8,192 nucleotides of DNA from Halonatronomonas sp051745085 (GCA_051745085.1 JBNJDR010000069.1:1-8192), one strand, 5' to 3'. Shown: positions 1 to 5,954, numbered from the stretch's first letter. Notes: generated by a model from the letters alone, not told the origin. Made by a program: numbers and translations.

Positions 1-131
1 GCAGCAAAACCCCAGTAGAACTAGCTAAAATGGCTGGTGTTGATATAACAACTGATGAACCTTTATTAGATACCATTGAATTTGTGGGTGAATCGATAGA
101 TGAGATAATTAATCTTACTCAAAAAATATAA
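1..131 (+). CDS. pepF: Oligoendopeptidase F-like M3 metallopeptidase, C-terminal end only
   Basis: This open frame enters from the left edge (first full codon at base 3) and stops at TAA 129-131, giving the last 42 residues. The tail reads SKTPVELAKMAGVD, then a short helix, and ends DEIINLTQKI. It matches the C-terminal pattern I know from PepF-type M3 oligopeptidases, where a G/S-x-S/T-P-x-E-L-x-x-x-A-G-V-D segment is followed by a final amphipathic helix. PepF enzymes are cytoplasmic zinc peptidases that hydrolyse short peptides. The catalytic HExxH region lies outside the window, so function rests on tail similarity alone. No clear terminator follows, and the next gene starts 52 bases downstream, so the two could be co-transcribed. 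Confidence 0.6.
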   Translation, partial: SKTPVELAKMAGVDITTDEPLLDTIEFVGESIDEIINLTQKI

Positions 132-183
132 TTTATGTTTTTAGTTATTGGTCTTAGAAATATCAAAAGGGATGTGTTTTAAA

Positions 184-546
184 ATGAAATTTTGTTGGAC
201 TACATTGAGAGTTAATAATTTACAGAAATCATTAGACTTTTATCAAGAAATTGTAGGTTTAAAGATAGAGCGGAGCATTAAAACAGAGGAAGGGGCAGAA
301 ATTGTCTTTTTAGGAAAGGGAGAAACTAAACTCGAACTCGTCTATGACAATAATAAAAAAGAAGTTAACGTCGGTGATGACATTTCTATAGGTTTTGAAG
401 TGGAGTCTCTGTCCGATAAACTTGATTTTATTAGTGAAAAAGGGATAGAGCTTCATAGTGGGCCATTTAAACCTAACCCCCATATTAAGTTTTTCTTCAT
501 AACAGATCCAAATGGATTAAGAGTTCAATTTGTTGAGAATTTATAA
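184..546 (+). CDS. VOC/glyoxalase-fold protein with a degenerate metal site
   Basis: A 120-residue single-domain protein of the vicinal oxygen chelate (glyoxalase I/bleomycin resistance/dioxygenase) superfamily. It shows the two beta-alpha-beta-beta-beta repeats: LRVNNLQKSLDFYQEIVGL at residues 8-26, FLGKGETKLELVY at 42-54, IGFEVESL at 69-76, and DPNGLRVQFVE at 108-118. Aligned by eye with E. coli GloA, the four metal ligands correspond to Trp5, Glu51, Ser68 and Gln115, so only the glutamate in strand 4 is kept. It is therefore unlikely to be a classical Ni/Zn glyoxalase I; a binding protein or a metal-independent member is as likely. I chose ATG 184 because the family N-terminus aligns there and an AAGGG stretch lies about 12 bases upstream. 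In-frame TTG 148 and ATG 172 would add non-homologous residues. A hairpin terminator follows 11 bases after the stop. Confidence 0.8.
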   Translation: MKFCWTTLRVNNLQKSLDFYQEIVGLKIERSIKTEEGAEIVFLGKGETKLELVYDNNKKEVNVGDDISIGFEVESLSDKLDFISEKGIELHSGPFKPNPHIKFFFITDPNGLRVQFVENL

Positions 547-557
547 AATGTCTATTA

Positions 558-599
558 ATTCAGCCCAGGAGATATTTAACTGGGCTGAATATTTATTAA
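558..599 (+). terminator. Intrinsic terminator after the VOC gene
   Basis: A perfect 11-bp inverted repeat (ATTCAGCCCAG at 558-568, CTGGGCTGAAT at 580-590) encloses an 11-base loop and is followed by the A/T-rich tract ATTTATTAATTT. The T-run is interrupted, but stem strength and position just after the stop codon fit a terminator. The next gene begins 36 bases after the right arm. Confidence 0.7.
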
Positions 600-625
600 T
601 TTGAATAAGGGAGTTGTCATAACTA

Positions 626-1177
626 TTGATTAAGAAAATTCATATCCTGGGGGCATCTGGTTCTGGAACCACAACCCTGGGGAGAAAACTCAGTCAGGTC
701 CTTGATTATAAACATTTTGATACTGATGATTTTTTTTGGAGAGATACAGATCCACCATTTTCCCAGAAAAGAAAGAGAAATGAACGGATTAAATTATTAG
801 ATGAAAAACTTTATAATAATGAGGAATGGATCCTTTCAGGTTCTTTGTGTGGGTGGGGAGATAAATATATACCATTATTTGATTTAGTAATATATCTCTG
901 GGTGCCATCTGAAATTAGGATGCGGCGGCTGAGAGAGAGGCAAAGAAGTGAATTTGGTGATGATATTAAACCAGGAGGTAGAATGTATGAAACTCATTTG
1001 AGATTTATGAGGTGGGCGGCAAGTTATGATTCGGCTGGATTAAGCAGCAGAAGTAGAAACCGCCATAGTTTCTGGTTAAGTAGTTTAGAATGTGAAGTAT
1101 TAAGAATAGAGGAAGAAATGAGTTTAGATGAGCAGGTTAATAAGGTGCTCAGTTTCAAAAACGAAAAGGAGGGATAG
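626..1177 (+). CDS. P-loop NTPase / nucleotide kinase-like protein lacking the Walker A lysine
   Basis: A 183-residue cytoplasmic P-loop protein of the adenylate kinase/shikimate kinase-like fold. Residues 4-19 (KIHILGASGSGTTTLG) form strand 1 and the phosphate loop, HFDTDDFFW (30-38) is a likely acceptor-side acidic motif, DLVIYLWVPSEIRMRRLRER (86-105) contains the second core strand and an arginine-rich helix, and 108-120 resembles a lid. The loop is G-A-S-G-S-G-T-T, with Thr15 where GxxxxGK[ST] has lysine. I recall uncharacterised relatives with the same GASGSGT signature, so this is probably a subfamily trait and not a local mutation. The TTG start at 626 is supported by AAGGGAG at 607-613; an upstream in-frame TTG at 614 runs straight into a stop. 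The stop lies one base before the next start, so translation is probably coupled. Substrate unknown. Confidence 0.75.
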   Translation: MIKKIHILGASGSGTTTLGRKLSQVLDYKHFDTDDFFWRDTDPPFSQKRKRNERIKLLDEKLYNNEEWILSGSLCGWGDKYIPLFDLVIYLWVPSEIRMRRLRERQRSEFGDDIKPGGRMYETHLRFMRWAASYDSAGLSSRSRNRHSFWLSSLECEVLRIEEEMSLDEQVNKVLSFKNEKEG

Positions 1178-1178
1178 C

Positions 1179-1925
1179 ATGTTTTGCCAGGTACTGGTCG
1201 ATAATAGAGTAATGAAAGACGAATTAATTGCTGAACATGGCATTTCTTTTTGGTTGGAATATAAAGGCACTAATTATATTTTTGATACCGGTCAAGAATA
1301 CGCTTTGATCCATAATGCTGAAAAATCAAATATACTTTTACAGAATGCTAGCGGGATTTTTTTATCTCACAGCCATGAGGATCATGTTGGTGCTCTGGAT
1401 GAACTAATTTCATTAAATAATAAAACTACCATTTATGGTCATAAAAAGGTCGGAGAAGAAATAATAAATAAAGTTGAGCAGTCTAAATCTAAAATTAATT
1501 TTGTTGAAGTGACGACTCCTAGAGAAATAGAGAAGGGACTCTGGTTAACGGGGCAGCTGTCCAGTAAATACTTAAATGAAGTTGCAGACACAAAATACTA
1601 TGAAGAAGCTAAAAAAGAAAATTCTCTGTTTTTAGAAACAGAAAAGGGGTTAATAGTTTTATCAGGGTGTAGTCATGCTGGTATAGCAAATATATTAAAA
1701 TATATTCAAGAACTAACCGGGAAATCTATTTATGGTATAGCAGGTGGGTTTCATTTTATTGGAAAAAGTGATACTGAACTTACCAAAATAATAGATTCTA
1801 TAAATAAACTGGAAGTTAAGAAAATATATCCCCTTCACTGCACGGGATTTAATGGGCAGAAATTTATGAAAGATAACTGCACTGCAGAAGTTCAGATAGT
1901 AGCAGCAGGTGATAAAATTTTTTAG
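1179..1925 (+). CDS. Metallo-beta-lactamase-fold hydrolase, COG1237 type (dihydropterin-aminobenzene-phosphate synthase-like)
   Basis: A 248-residue metallo-beta-lactamase-fold protein. The metal-binding residues are readable: H64-S-H66-E-D68-H69 (the HxHxDH signature), H166 in GCSHAG, H192 in GGFHF, and H220 in PLHCTG at the C-terminus. FDTGQ (35-39) near the N-terminus and the GCSHAGIANI and GGFHF blocks match the COG1237 group, often named 7,8-dihydropterin-6-methyl-4-(beta-D-ribofuranosyl)-aminobenzene-5'-phosphate synthase after the archaeal methanopterin enzyme. In a bacterium that name is unlikely to describe the real reaction; a dinuclear-metal hydrolase of unknown substrate is the safe reading. 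ATG 1179 is preferred over the in-frame ATG 1128 because AAAGGAGGGA sits 5 bases upstream and the protein then begins at the first beta strand; the earlier start would overlap the previous gene by 50 bases. Confidence 0.82.
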   Translation: MFCQVLVDNRVMKDELIAEHGISFWLEYKGTNYIFDTGQEYALIHNAEKSNILLQNASGIFLSHSHEDHVGALDELISLNNKTTIYGHKKVGEEIINKVEQSKSKINFVEVTTPREIEKGLWLTGQLSSKYLNEVADTKYYEEAKKENSLFLETEKGLIVLSGCSHAGIANILKYIQELTGKSIYGIAGGFHFIGKSDTELTKIIDSINKLEVKKIYPLHCTGFNGQKFMKDNCTAEVQIVAAGDKIF

Positions 1926-1963
1926 GTTAATTTTTTTATAAGCTTTAGAAGGAGAAAAAATAA

Positions 1964-2443
1964 ATGAAAAAATATCATCTTCAGCGTCAGGATAAACAAA
2001 TAACCGATGAAAATGAGATACAGGAGATAATCAATCAGGGCAAATATGCCTCTATAGCGATGTGCAAGGATAACCGTCCTTATTTAGTTGCTATGAATTA
2101 TGGCTACGATAGCTGTGAGCATGTCCTGTATTTTCATTCAAGTAAAATGGGTAAGAAGTTAGACTTTATTACTACTAACTCTCTGGCCTGTGTTGAAATT
2201 ATTGAGAACCAGGGGTATTCACAGGGCCAATGTAATCATAAATATCGCTCTGTAGTGATTGATGGCAGATTAAGTATTTTAACTAGACCTGCAGATAAAA
2301 AGTATGGGATGAATATATTGATAGATCACTTAGAAGAAAGACCTTCCATTCTAAAAAAAGATAAATTGAGAAATGATTCAATTTATAAGAATATCGTTAT
2401 TTTACGCTTGGATATTACGAGTATAACCGGTAAAACAAACTAA
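1964..2443 (+). CDS. Pyridoxamine 5'-phosphate oxidase-family flavoprotein (NimA-like)
   Basis: A 159-residue protein of the split-barrel FMN-binding superfamily. The N-terminus resembles the R-x-x-K/D-x-x-I-T-D/E-x-x-E-I opening of NimA-type members, followed by GKYASIAM (26-33), RPYLVAMNYGYD (38-49), LYFHSSKMGKKLDFI (55-69, the segment that usually contacts the FMN phosphate) and YRSVVIDGRLSIL (94-106, a barrel strand pair). Members bind FMN or sometimes haem and include nitroimidazole reductases; the physiological substrate is generally unknown, so I do not assign one. AGAAGGAG at 1947-1954, 9 bases before ATG 1964, is a strong ribosome binding site. The 38-base gap from the preceding gene shows no obvious terminator, so this may be the last gene of the 626-2443 cluster. 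Confidence 0.82.
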   Translation: MKKYHLQRQDKQITDENEIQEIINQGKYASIAMCKDNRPYLVAMNYGYDSCEHVLYFHSSKMGKKLDFITTNSLACVEIIENQGYSQGQCNHKYRSVVIDGRLSILTRPADKKYGMNILIDHLEERPSILKKDKLRNDSIYKNIVILRLDITSITGKTN

Positions 2444-2451
2444 TTGTTTTA
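2431..2451 (+). terminator. Weak A/T hairpin at the stop codon, possible terminator
   Basis: An 8-bp perfect inverted repeat (TAAAACAA 2431-2438, TTGTTTTA 2444-2451) has a 5-base loop that contains the TAA stop of the flavoprotein gene. It is rich in A/T and lacks a clean T-run after the stem, so it may only slow or weakly terminate transcription. Confidence 0.25.
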
Positions 2452-2532
2452 TTACAACTCCGCATTATCCCCCTCCTTTTCTACTATATTTCATCGTTGA
2501 GTTATTATTTTCAAAAAAAACTAAATTTATTC

Positions 2533-2560
2533 TTGACATTTCTCTATAATATAGTAAAAT
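2533..2560 (+). promoter_or_regulatory. Sigma-A-type promoter of the arsR/Fe-S-flavin operon
   Basis: A consensus -35 box TTGACA (2533-2538) is separated by 16 bases from TAAAAT (2555-2560), which matches the -10 consensus at five of six positions. It lies about 75 bases upstream of the ArsR-family start, in an A/T-rich intergenic region. A TATAAT also occurs at 2545-2550 but is only 6 bases from the -35 box and cannot pair with it. Confidence 0.7.
2544..2554. promoter_or_regulatory. Candidate repressor operator inside the promoter spacer
   Basis: CTATA-A-TATAG is an odd-length perfect inverted repeat lying entirely between the -35 and -10 boxes of the promoter ahead of the ArsR-family gene. 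ArsR/SmtB repressors bind imperfect A/T-rich dyads overlapping their own promoters, so this is the natural candidate site. The dyad is short for this family. A second palindrome, ATTTATAAAT at 2580-2589, lies in the expected leader, so the true operator may be longer or different. Confidence 0.4.
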
Positions 2561-2634
2561 AATATTTAGTAGTTAATGTATTTATAAATTAGTTAAATAA
2601 TTAAGGTGTTTAAGTTTTGGATTGAGAGGGGGGA

Positions 2635-2976
2635 ATGGGTATTAATTCTAAAGAAATATTCGCCAGGCAGGCAGATATCTGTAAAGTCCTTGCTAATGCT
2701 ACAAGAATAGAGATAATTTATATCTTAAAAAAAGGGGAGATGGACGTTAATCATCTGGCGGAAGAAATAGGAGCCAGCAAAGCTAGCATTTCTCAACATC
2801 TATCTTTACTAAAAGATAAGGGGGTAGTTACAGGGAGAAAGGAAGGTTTGCATGTTTTTTATCAAATCAGTAACGAGAAGTTTATTTCTGCATGTGAGGC
2901 TATGAGAAATATAATGTACGAGCAGTTAGATGAAATGATTAACGTTTCCCAACAGTTATTGGAAAATCAAATTTAA
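2635..2976 (+). CDS. ArsR/SmtB-family winged-helix transcriptional repressor
   Basis: A 113-residue one-domain regulator. ADICKVLANATRIEIIYIL (13-31) is the characteristic ArsR opening. MDVNHLAEEIGASKASISQHLSLLKDKGVV (36-65) is the helix-turn-helix with recognition helix around SKASISQHLSLL. GRKEGLHVFYQIS (67-79) is the beta wing, and 82-110 is the dimerisation helix. The alpha-3 metal motif ELCVCG of ArsR/SmtB metal sensors is absent. The only cysteines are C16 in helix 1 and C87 in helix 5, the two helices that form the dimer interface in this family, so a thiol-based or Fe-S signal is conceivable but unproven. The start ATG 2635 follows a long G-rich Shine-Dalgarno (AGAGGGGGG). It is first in its operon, 25 bases ahead of the Fe-S/flavin gene, and probably represses its own promoter. 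Confidence 0.9.
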   Translation: MGINSKEIFARQADICKVLANATRIEIIYILKKGEMDVNHLAEEIGASKASISQHLSLLKDKGVVTGRKEGLHVFYQISNEKFISACEAMRNIMYEQLDEMINVSQQLLENQI

Positions 2977-3001
2977 ATATTAAACAGGAGTGATCTAATT
3001 A

Positions 3002-4477
3002 ATGGAAGCAGTATCATTTAATATTAAAACACAAAGGACTTTTACATTCATAAGAAAATATGCCTGGTTGGTAACACTAACTATTGGAATCGGAGGGCTA
3101 TACTTTCCTTACTTAGGTCTTTTAGTTCTGCCTATTATAGTAGCTCTGTCAACTTTGAGTTTTTTCAAAGGCAGATATTGGTGTGGTAATTTTTGTCCTC
3201 ATGGTAGTTTTTTTGATCATGTGATTATGCCGATAAGTTTGAACAAACATATCCCAGATTTTATTAAGTCTAAACCAGTAGTGATAGCAGCCATGACTTT
3301 TTTTACCTATAACATAGGTAATAAACTTATCTTAGCAATCTCTAATATGGGTCAACGTCCATTAGCTTTATCTCTGGGGATGATATTCTCCAGGACATAT
3401 TTAGTGGTTTTAATTGTTGGCGGCGGTCTATCTCTTTTGGTGGCACCAAGAACCTGGTGTCAATTTTGCCCGATGGGTACTTTAGAGAAAATAAGTTATT
3501 CGGCAGGTAAAGCTACAGGGGTAGCTAAAAAATATGACGAAAAGATAACGATTGAATCGACTGATCTCTGCCATGAATGCGCTAATTGTGCCAGGGTCTG
3601 TCCGATGCAGATAAAGCCTTATCAAGAATTTCAAGAGGGAGATTCTAATCAATTAGATAATACGGCCTGTATCCGCTGTTCTACCTGTGTGGAAAACTGT
3701 CCGGCTGGAATCCTCTCCTTACAGAATGCTAAGCCTGTCCTTTCTTCAGTAAATGCAGAAGAGTTGGACTATTATCATAAAGATGTGATTACTAGTAAGA
3801 TCGAGACGGTCCGGGAACTTTCAGATAATATTCGAGAATATTCATTCCGTTTACATGAACCCAACAGTATTGATGCTAAACCGGGACAGTTCATTCTGGT
3901 AAAAGTTTCTGATAAGCATGATATGTTCAAAGCTTATTCGATTGCCGGCATCGAAGAGGGAGGAAGTTTGATTAAGATTTCTGTTATGAAGGTTACCCAG
4001 GGATATGGAACTAGTATCATTTTTGAAGAATTCTCTGAAGGTAGGGAAGTCGAATTGAAAGGGCCAATGGGGCATGAACTGTTAATCGATAAAAATACAG
4101 AAGATATTCTCCTGGTAGCTGGAGGAATAGGAATTACACCTTTCGTTCCTATAGTAGAAGATATTGTAGAAGATCCAGGTGAGACCAGAAATGTAAAACT
4201 AATCTATGGTGTCAACGAGGAAGAACAGTTCTTATATCGAGATTTCTTTGAAGAGATGGATGCAAAGAGCGAGGTATTTGAATTTATACCAGTAGTAGCC
4301 TTTGATGATGATTGGGAAGGTGAGAAAGGCTTCGTAACAAATGTGTTGGACAAAATGGATTTAGATAAGTATAAGATATATATGTGTGGACCAGGACCAA
4401 TGGAAACTGCTGCTAGAGATCTACTCACAGAGAAAGATTTTGAGTTAGATGAATTATATGCGGAAACAACAGGCTAA
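3002..4477 (+). CDS. Membrane polyferredoxin (NapH-like) fused to an FNR-type FAD/NAD(P) reductase
   Basis: A 491-residue fusion. Residues 1-160 form a membrane domain with about four hydrophobic segments (roughly 21-37, 38-55, 92-114, 128-148) and two cytoplasmic cysteine motifs, C61-GNF-C65-P and C153-QF-C156-P, the arrangement seen in NapH/NosR/CcoG-like electron-transfer proteins. Residues 190-234 carry two full 4Fe-4S ferredoxin motifs: C190, C193, C196, C200 and C223, C226, C229, C233. From about 262 a ferredoxin-NADP reductase-like module follows: KAYS at 310-313 (the RxYS FAD motif with Lys for Arg), GPMGH 354-358, the nucleotide-binding LLVAGGIGITPF (370-381), and CGPGPM (462-467) near the end. 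No plant-type 2Fe-2S domain is present. It probably moves electrons between NAD(P)H and a membrane donor or acceptor through FAD and Fe-S clusters. AGGAG at 2986-2990 serves ATG 3002. The partner and direction are unknown. Confidence 0.85.
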   Translation: MEAVSFNIKTQRTFTFIRKYAWLVTLTIGIGGLYFPYLGLLVLPIIVALSTLSFFKGRYWCGNFCPHGSFFDHVIMPISLNKHIPDFIKSKPVVIAAMTFFTYNIGNKLILAISNMGQRPLALSLGMIFSRTYLVVLIVGGGLSLLVAPRTWCQFCPMGTLEKISYSAGKATGVAKKYDEKITIESTDLCHECANCARVCPMQIKPYQEFQEGDSNQLDNTACIRCSTCVENCPAGILSLQNAKPVLSSVNAEELDYYHKDVITSKIETVRELSDNIREYSFRLHEPNSIDAKPGQFILVKVSDKHDMFKAYSIAGIEEGGSLIKISVMKVTQGYGTSIIFEEFSEGREVELKGPMGHELLIDKNTEDILLVAGGIGITPFVPIVEDIVEDPGETRNVKLIYGVNEEEQFLYRDFFEEMDAKSEVFEFIPVVAFDDDWEGEKGFVTNVLDKMDLDKYKIYMCGPGPMETAARDLLTEKDFELDELYAETTG

Positions 4478-4518
4478 ACCGACAGTCTTAATCAACACCT
4501 AGAAGTGGGGGGATAAAT

Positions 4519-4701
4519 ATGTTCAAATACAAGTATATCTGTCAGTGTTGTGGAGAAGACTATATAGTTTGGTTTGATTCACCTTTAGGTGATCAGCCTG
4601 AGAACCCGCACTGCAGTGAAGATTGCACTGGTAATTGTAAAGAATTAGAAAGAGTAGAAATAAAAAATGAGGTAAAAACAGTTCCGTCTTATGAAAGTTA
4701 A
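4519..4701 (+). CDS. Small cysteine-rich protein, third gene of the redox operon
   Basis: A 60-residue protein I cannot assign to a named family. It opens with FKYKYICQCCGEDYIVWFD, has cysteines at 8, 10, 11, 32, 36 and 40, and ends in a charged, cysteine-free tail. C8/C11 plus C32/C36 could form one zinc-ribbon or rubredoxin-like metal site, with C10 and C40 left over; six cysteines in a 33-residue span could also hold an Fe-S cluster. A run of G (4507-4513) five bases before ATG 4519 is an adequate ribosome binding site. The gene lies 41 bases after the Fe-S/flavin fusion and just before a strong terminator, so it is very probably co-transcribed with it and may act as a soluble redox or metal partner. 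That role is inferred from position only. Confidence 0.7.
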   Translation: MFKYKYICQCCGEDYIVWFDSPLGDQPENPHCSEDCTGNCKELERVEIKNEVKTVPSYES

Positions 4702-4728
4702 GTAAAACTAAACAATTAATATAAACAT

Positions 4729-4765
4729 GAGGAGGGCGAATATATTTCGTTCTCCTTTTCTTATT
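4729..4765 (+). terminator. Intrinsic terminator closing the arsR/Fe-S-flavin operon
   Basis: GGAGGGCGAA (4731-4740) pairs with TTCGTTCTCC (4746-4755) across a 5-base loop. Eight Watson-Crick and two G-U pairs form the RNA stem, extendable outward by an A-U pair, followed by TTTTCTTATTTATT. This is a strong Rho-independent terminator 27 bases after the last stop codon. Confidence 0.85.
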
Positions 4766-4836
4766 TATTCAGGCAGGAATAAAGGGGTTCTTATTGAAGT
4801 TAAAGAGAAGATGAAAGAAACGGAGGATGGCAGACA

Positions 4837-5805
4837 ATGTATCCATTAAAGTTTGTTCCTATTTACAAGAGGAAAATCTGGGGTGGGCGTAATTTGGAAG
4901 ATGTATTTGCCCGGGATTTGCCTGTAGGTCATATTGGTGAAAGTTGGGAGATTTCAGACCATGGTGATGATAAAAGCCGAATTGCTAATGGGAAATACAA
5001 AGGGAAGACATTACAAGAGATAATTACTGTCGAGGGAGAAGATATTTTAGGGACTGAGGTACCCGAGGATTTTTATGAAAAGTTTCCCTTACTTATAAAA
5101 ATAATAGATGCCACAGAAAAACTTTCGGTTCAGGTACATCCTGATGATGAATATGCTCAAATTTATGAAGATGGCCAGAATGGTAAAACGGAAATGTGGT
5201 ATATTTTACGGGCTCGTCCCGGGGCAAAAATAGTTTATGGTCTTAAAAATAACGTCAACCGGGTGCAGTTTAAAGAAGCGATAGCTAAAGGAACGGTAGG
5301 ATCCTGTTTAAATTATGTGGAGGTAGAGGCAGGAGATAGCTTTTATATTCCAGCAGGGACAGTTCATGCAATAGGTTCAGGGATTATGATTGCAGAGATC
5401 CAGCAGAATTCAGATATAACTTATCGAGTTTATGATTGGGATAGAAGCGATGATAAAAACAGAAAAAGAGAACTGCATATTTCCTCGGCTTTAGATGTGA
5501 TCGATTTTAGAAGTAAATATGATCTTAACCAATCAGTAAATATTATTGAGAAGAAGGGTTGTGTTATTAACGAATTAGTTCGTTCACCACATTTTAATAC
5601 CGATTTTATTAAAATTAGAGAAAGCTATCAGTTAACTCCAGGCCAGCATAAATTTCACATCTTAATGAATATCGAAGGAAGACCCATTATAAATTATGGG
5701 AAAAAACAAGTAGAAATACATCCTGGAGAAACCCTATTAATACCTGCTCAATTAAATAAATATAATATTTTAGGAAAAGCTAAAATTATTAAAACATATC
5801 TTTAA
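4837..5805 (+). CDS. manA: Mannose-6-phosphate isomerase, class I, short Firmicute form
   Basis: A 322-residue cytoplasmic zinc enzyme interconverting mannose 6-phosphate and fructose 6-phosphate, linking mannose use or GDP-mannose synthesis to glycolysis. The length fits the short Bacillus-type class I enzymes (about 315 residues). The N-terminus YPLKFVPIYKRKIWGGRNL and GESWEIS (34-40) are typical. The zinc ligands are visible as Q99 and H101 in SVQVHPDD, E119 in GKTEMWY, and H177 in IPAGTVHAIGSG. The downstream QQNSDITYRVYDWDR block (189-203) carries the conserved active-site arginine R197. The C-terminal cupin-like half (about 240-322) is complete. CGGAGGATGG (4821-4830) precedes ATG 4837. 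The gene lies between a terminator and an intergenic region, so it seems monocistronic. No catalytic residue appears lost. Confidence 0.95.
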   Translation: MYPLKFVPIYKRKIWGGRNLEDVFARDLPVGHIGESWEISDHGDDKSRIANGKYKGKTLQEIITVEGEDILGTEVPEDFYEKFPLLIKIIDATEKLSVQVHPDDEYAQIYEDGQNGKTEMWYILRARPGAKIVYGLKNNVNRVQFKEAIAKGTVGSCLNYVEVEAGDSFYIPAGTVHAIGSGIMIAEIQQNSDITYRVYDWDRSDDKNRKRELHISSALDVIDFRSKYDLNQSVNIIEKKGCVINELVRSPHFNTDFIKIRESYQLTPGQHKFHILMNIEGRPIINYGKKQVEIHPGETLLIPAQLNKYNILGKAKIIKTYL

Positions 5806-5855
5806 GTTAAAATTTTATGATAATAAGCGCAAATTAGAGAGCGAGGTGGTATATT

Positions 5856-5954
5856 TTGGGTAATACTGAAGTAGGATCCCTTTTTTTAGATGCAGCTTTA
5901 GTCAAGTAGAAAGAAACAACTACAGCTTTACAGAAAACACGAGAGGCTATGTAA
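5856..5954 (+). pseudogene. Tiny reading frame interrupted by an in-frame TAG
   Basis: A good ribosome binding site (GAGGTGGT 5843-5850) is followed at 5 bases by TTG 5856, and the frame encodes MGNTEVGSLFLDAALVK before TAG at 5907-5909. The same frame continues without a break as KETTTALQKTREAM to TAA at 5952-5954. Both halves look like amphipathic helices and together would make a 31-32-residue peptide. The continuity suggests either a small gene recently broken by a nonsense mutation or a read-through codon. I do not recognise the family, and a chance open stretch is possible. A terminator follows 52 bases after the TAA, which supports a transcribed unit. Confidence 0.3.

Noticed and set aside
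1128..1178. Longer N-terminus for the metallo-beta-lactamase-fold protein
   Set aside because: The extra residues are the out-of-frame tail of the upstream gene, and a near-perfect ribosome binding site precedes ATG 1179.
2545..2550. TATAAT as the -10 box of the ArsR operon promoter
   Set aside because: It is only 6 bases from TTGACA. The TAAAAT at 2555-2560 has proper 16-base spacing.
3851..4428. Two - strand open frames of 74 codons within the Fe-S/flavin gene
   Set aside because: They lie wholly inside a well-supported + strand gene with clear FNR motifs, lack good ribosome binding sites and show no recognisable domain.
5831..5890. T-box-like leader (GAGGTGGTA, then a possible GGG...CCC hairpin with T-run)
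   Set aside because: Only the short TGGTA core resembles the T-box motif; the CCGCG part, specifier stem and antiterminator pairing are not visible. The G-rich part is better explained as a ribosome binding site before TTG 5856.
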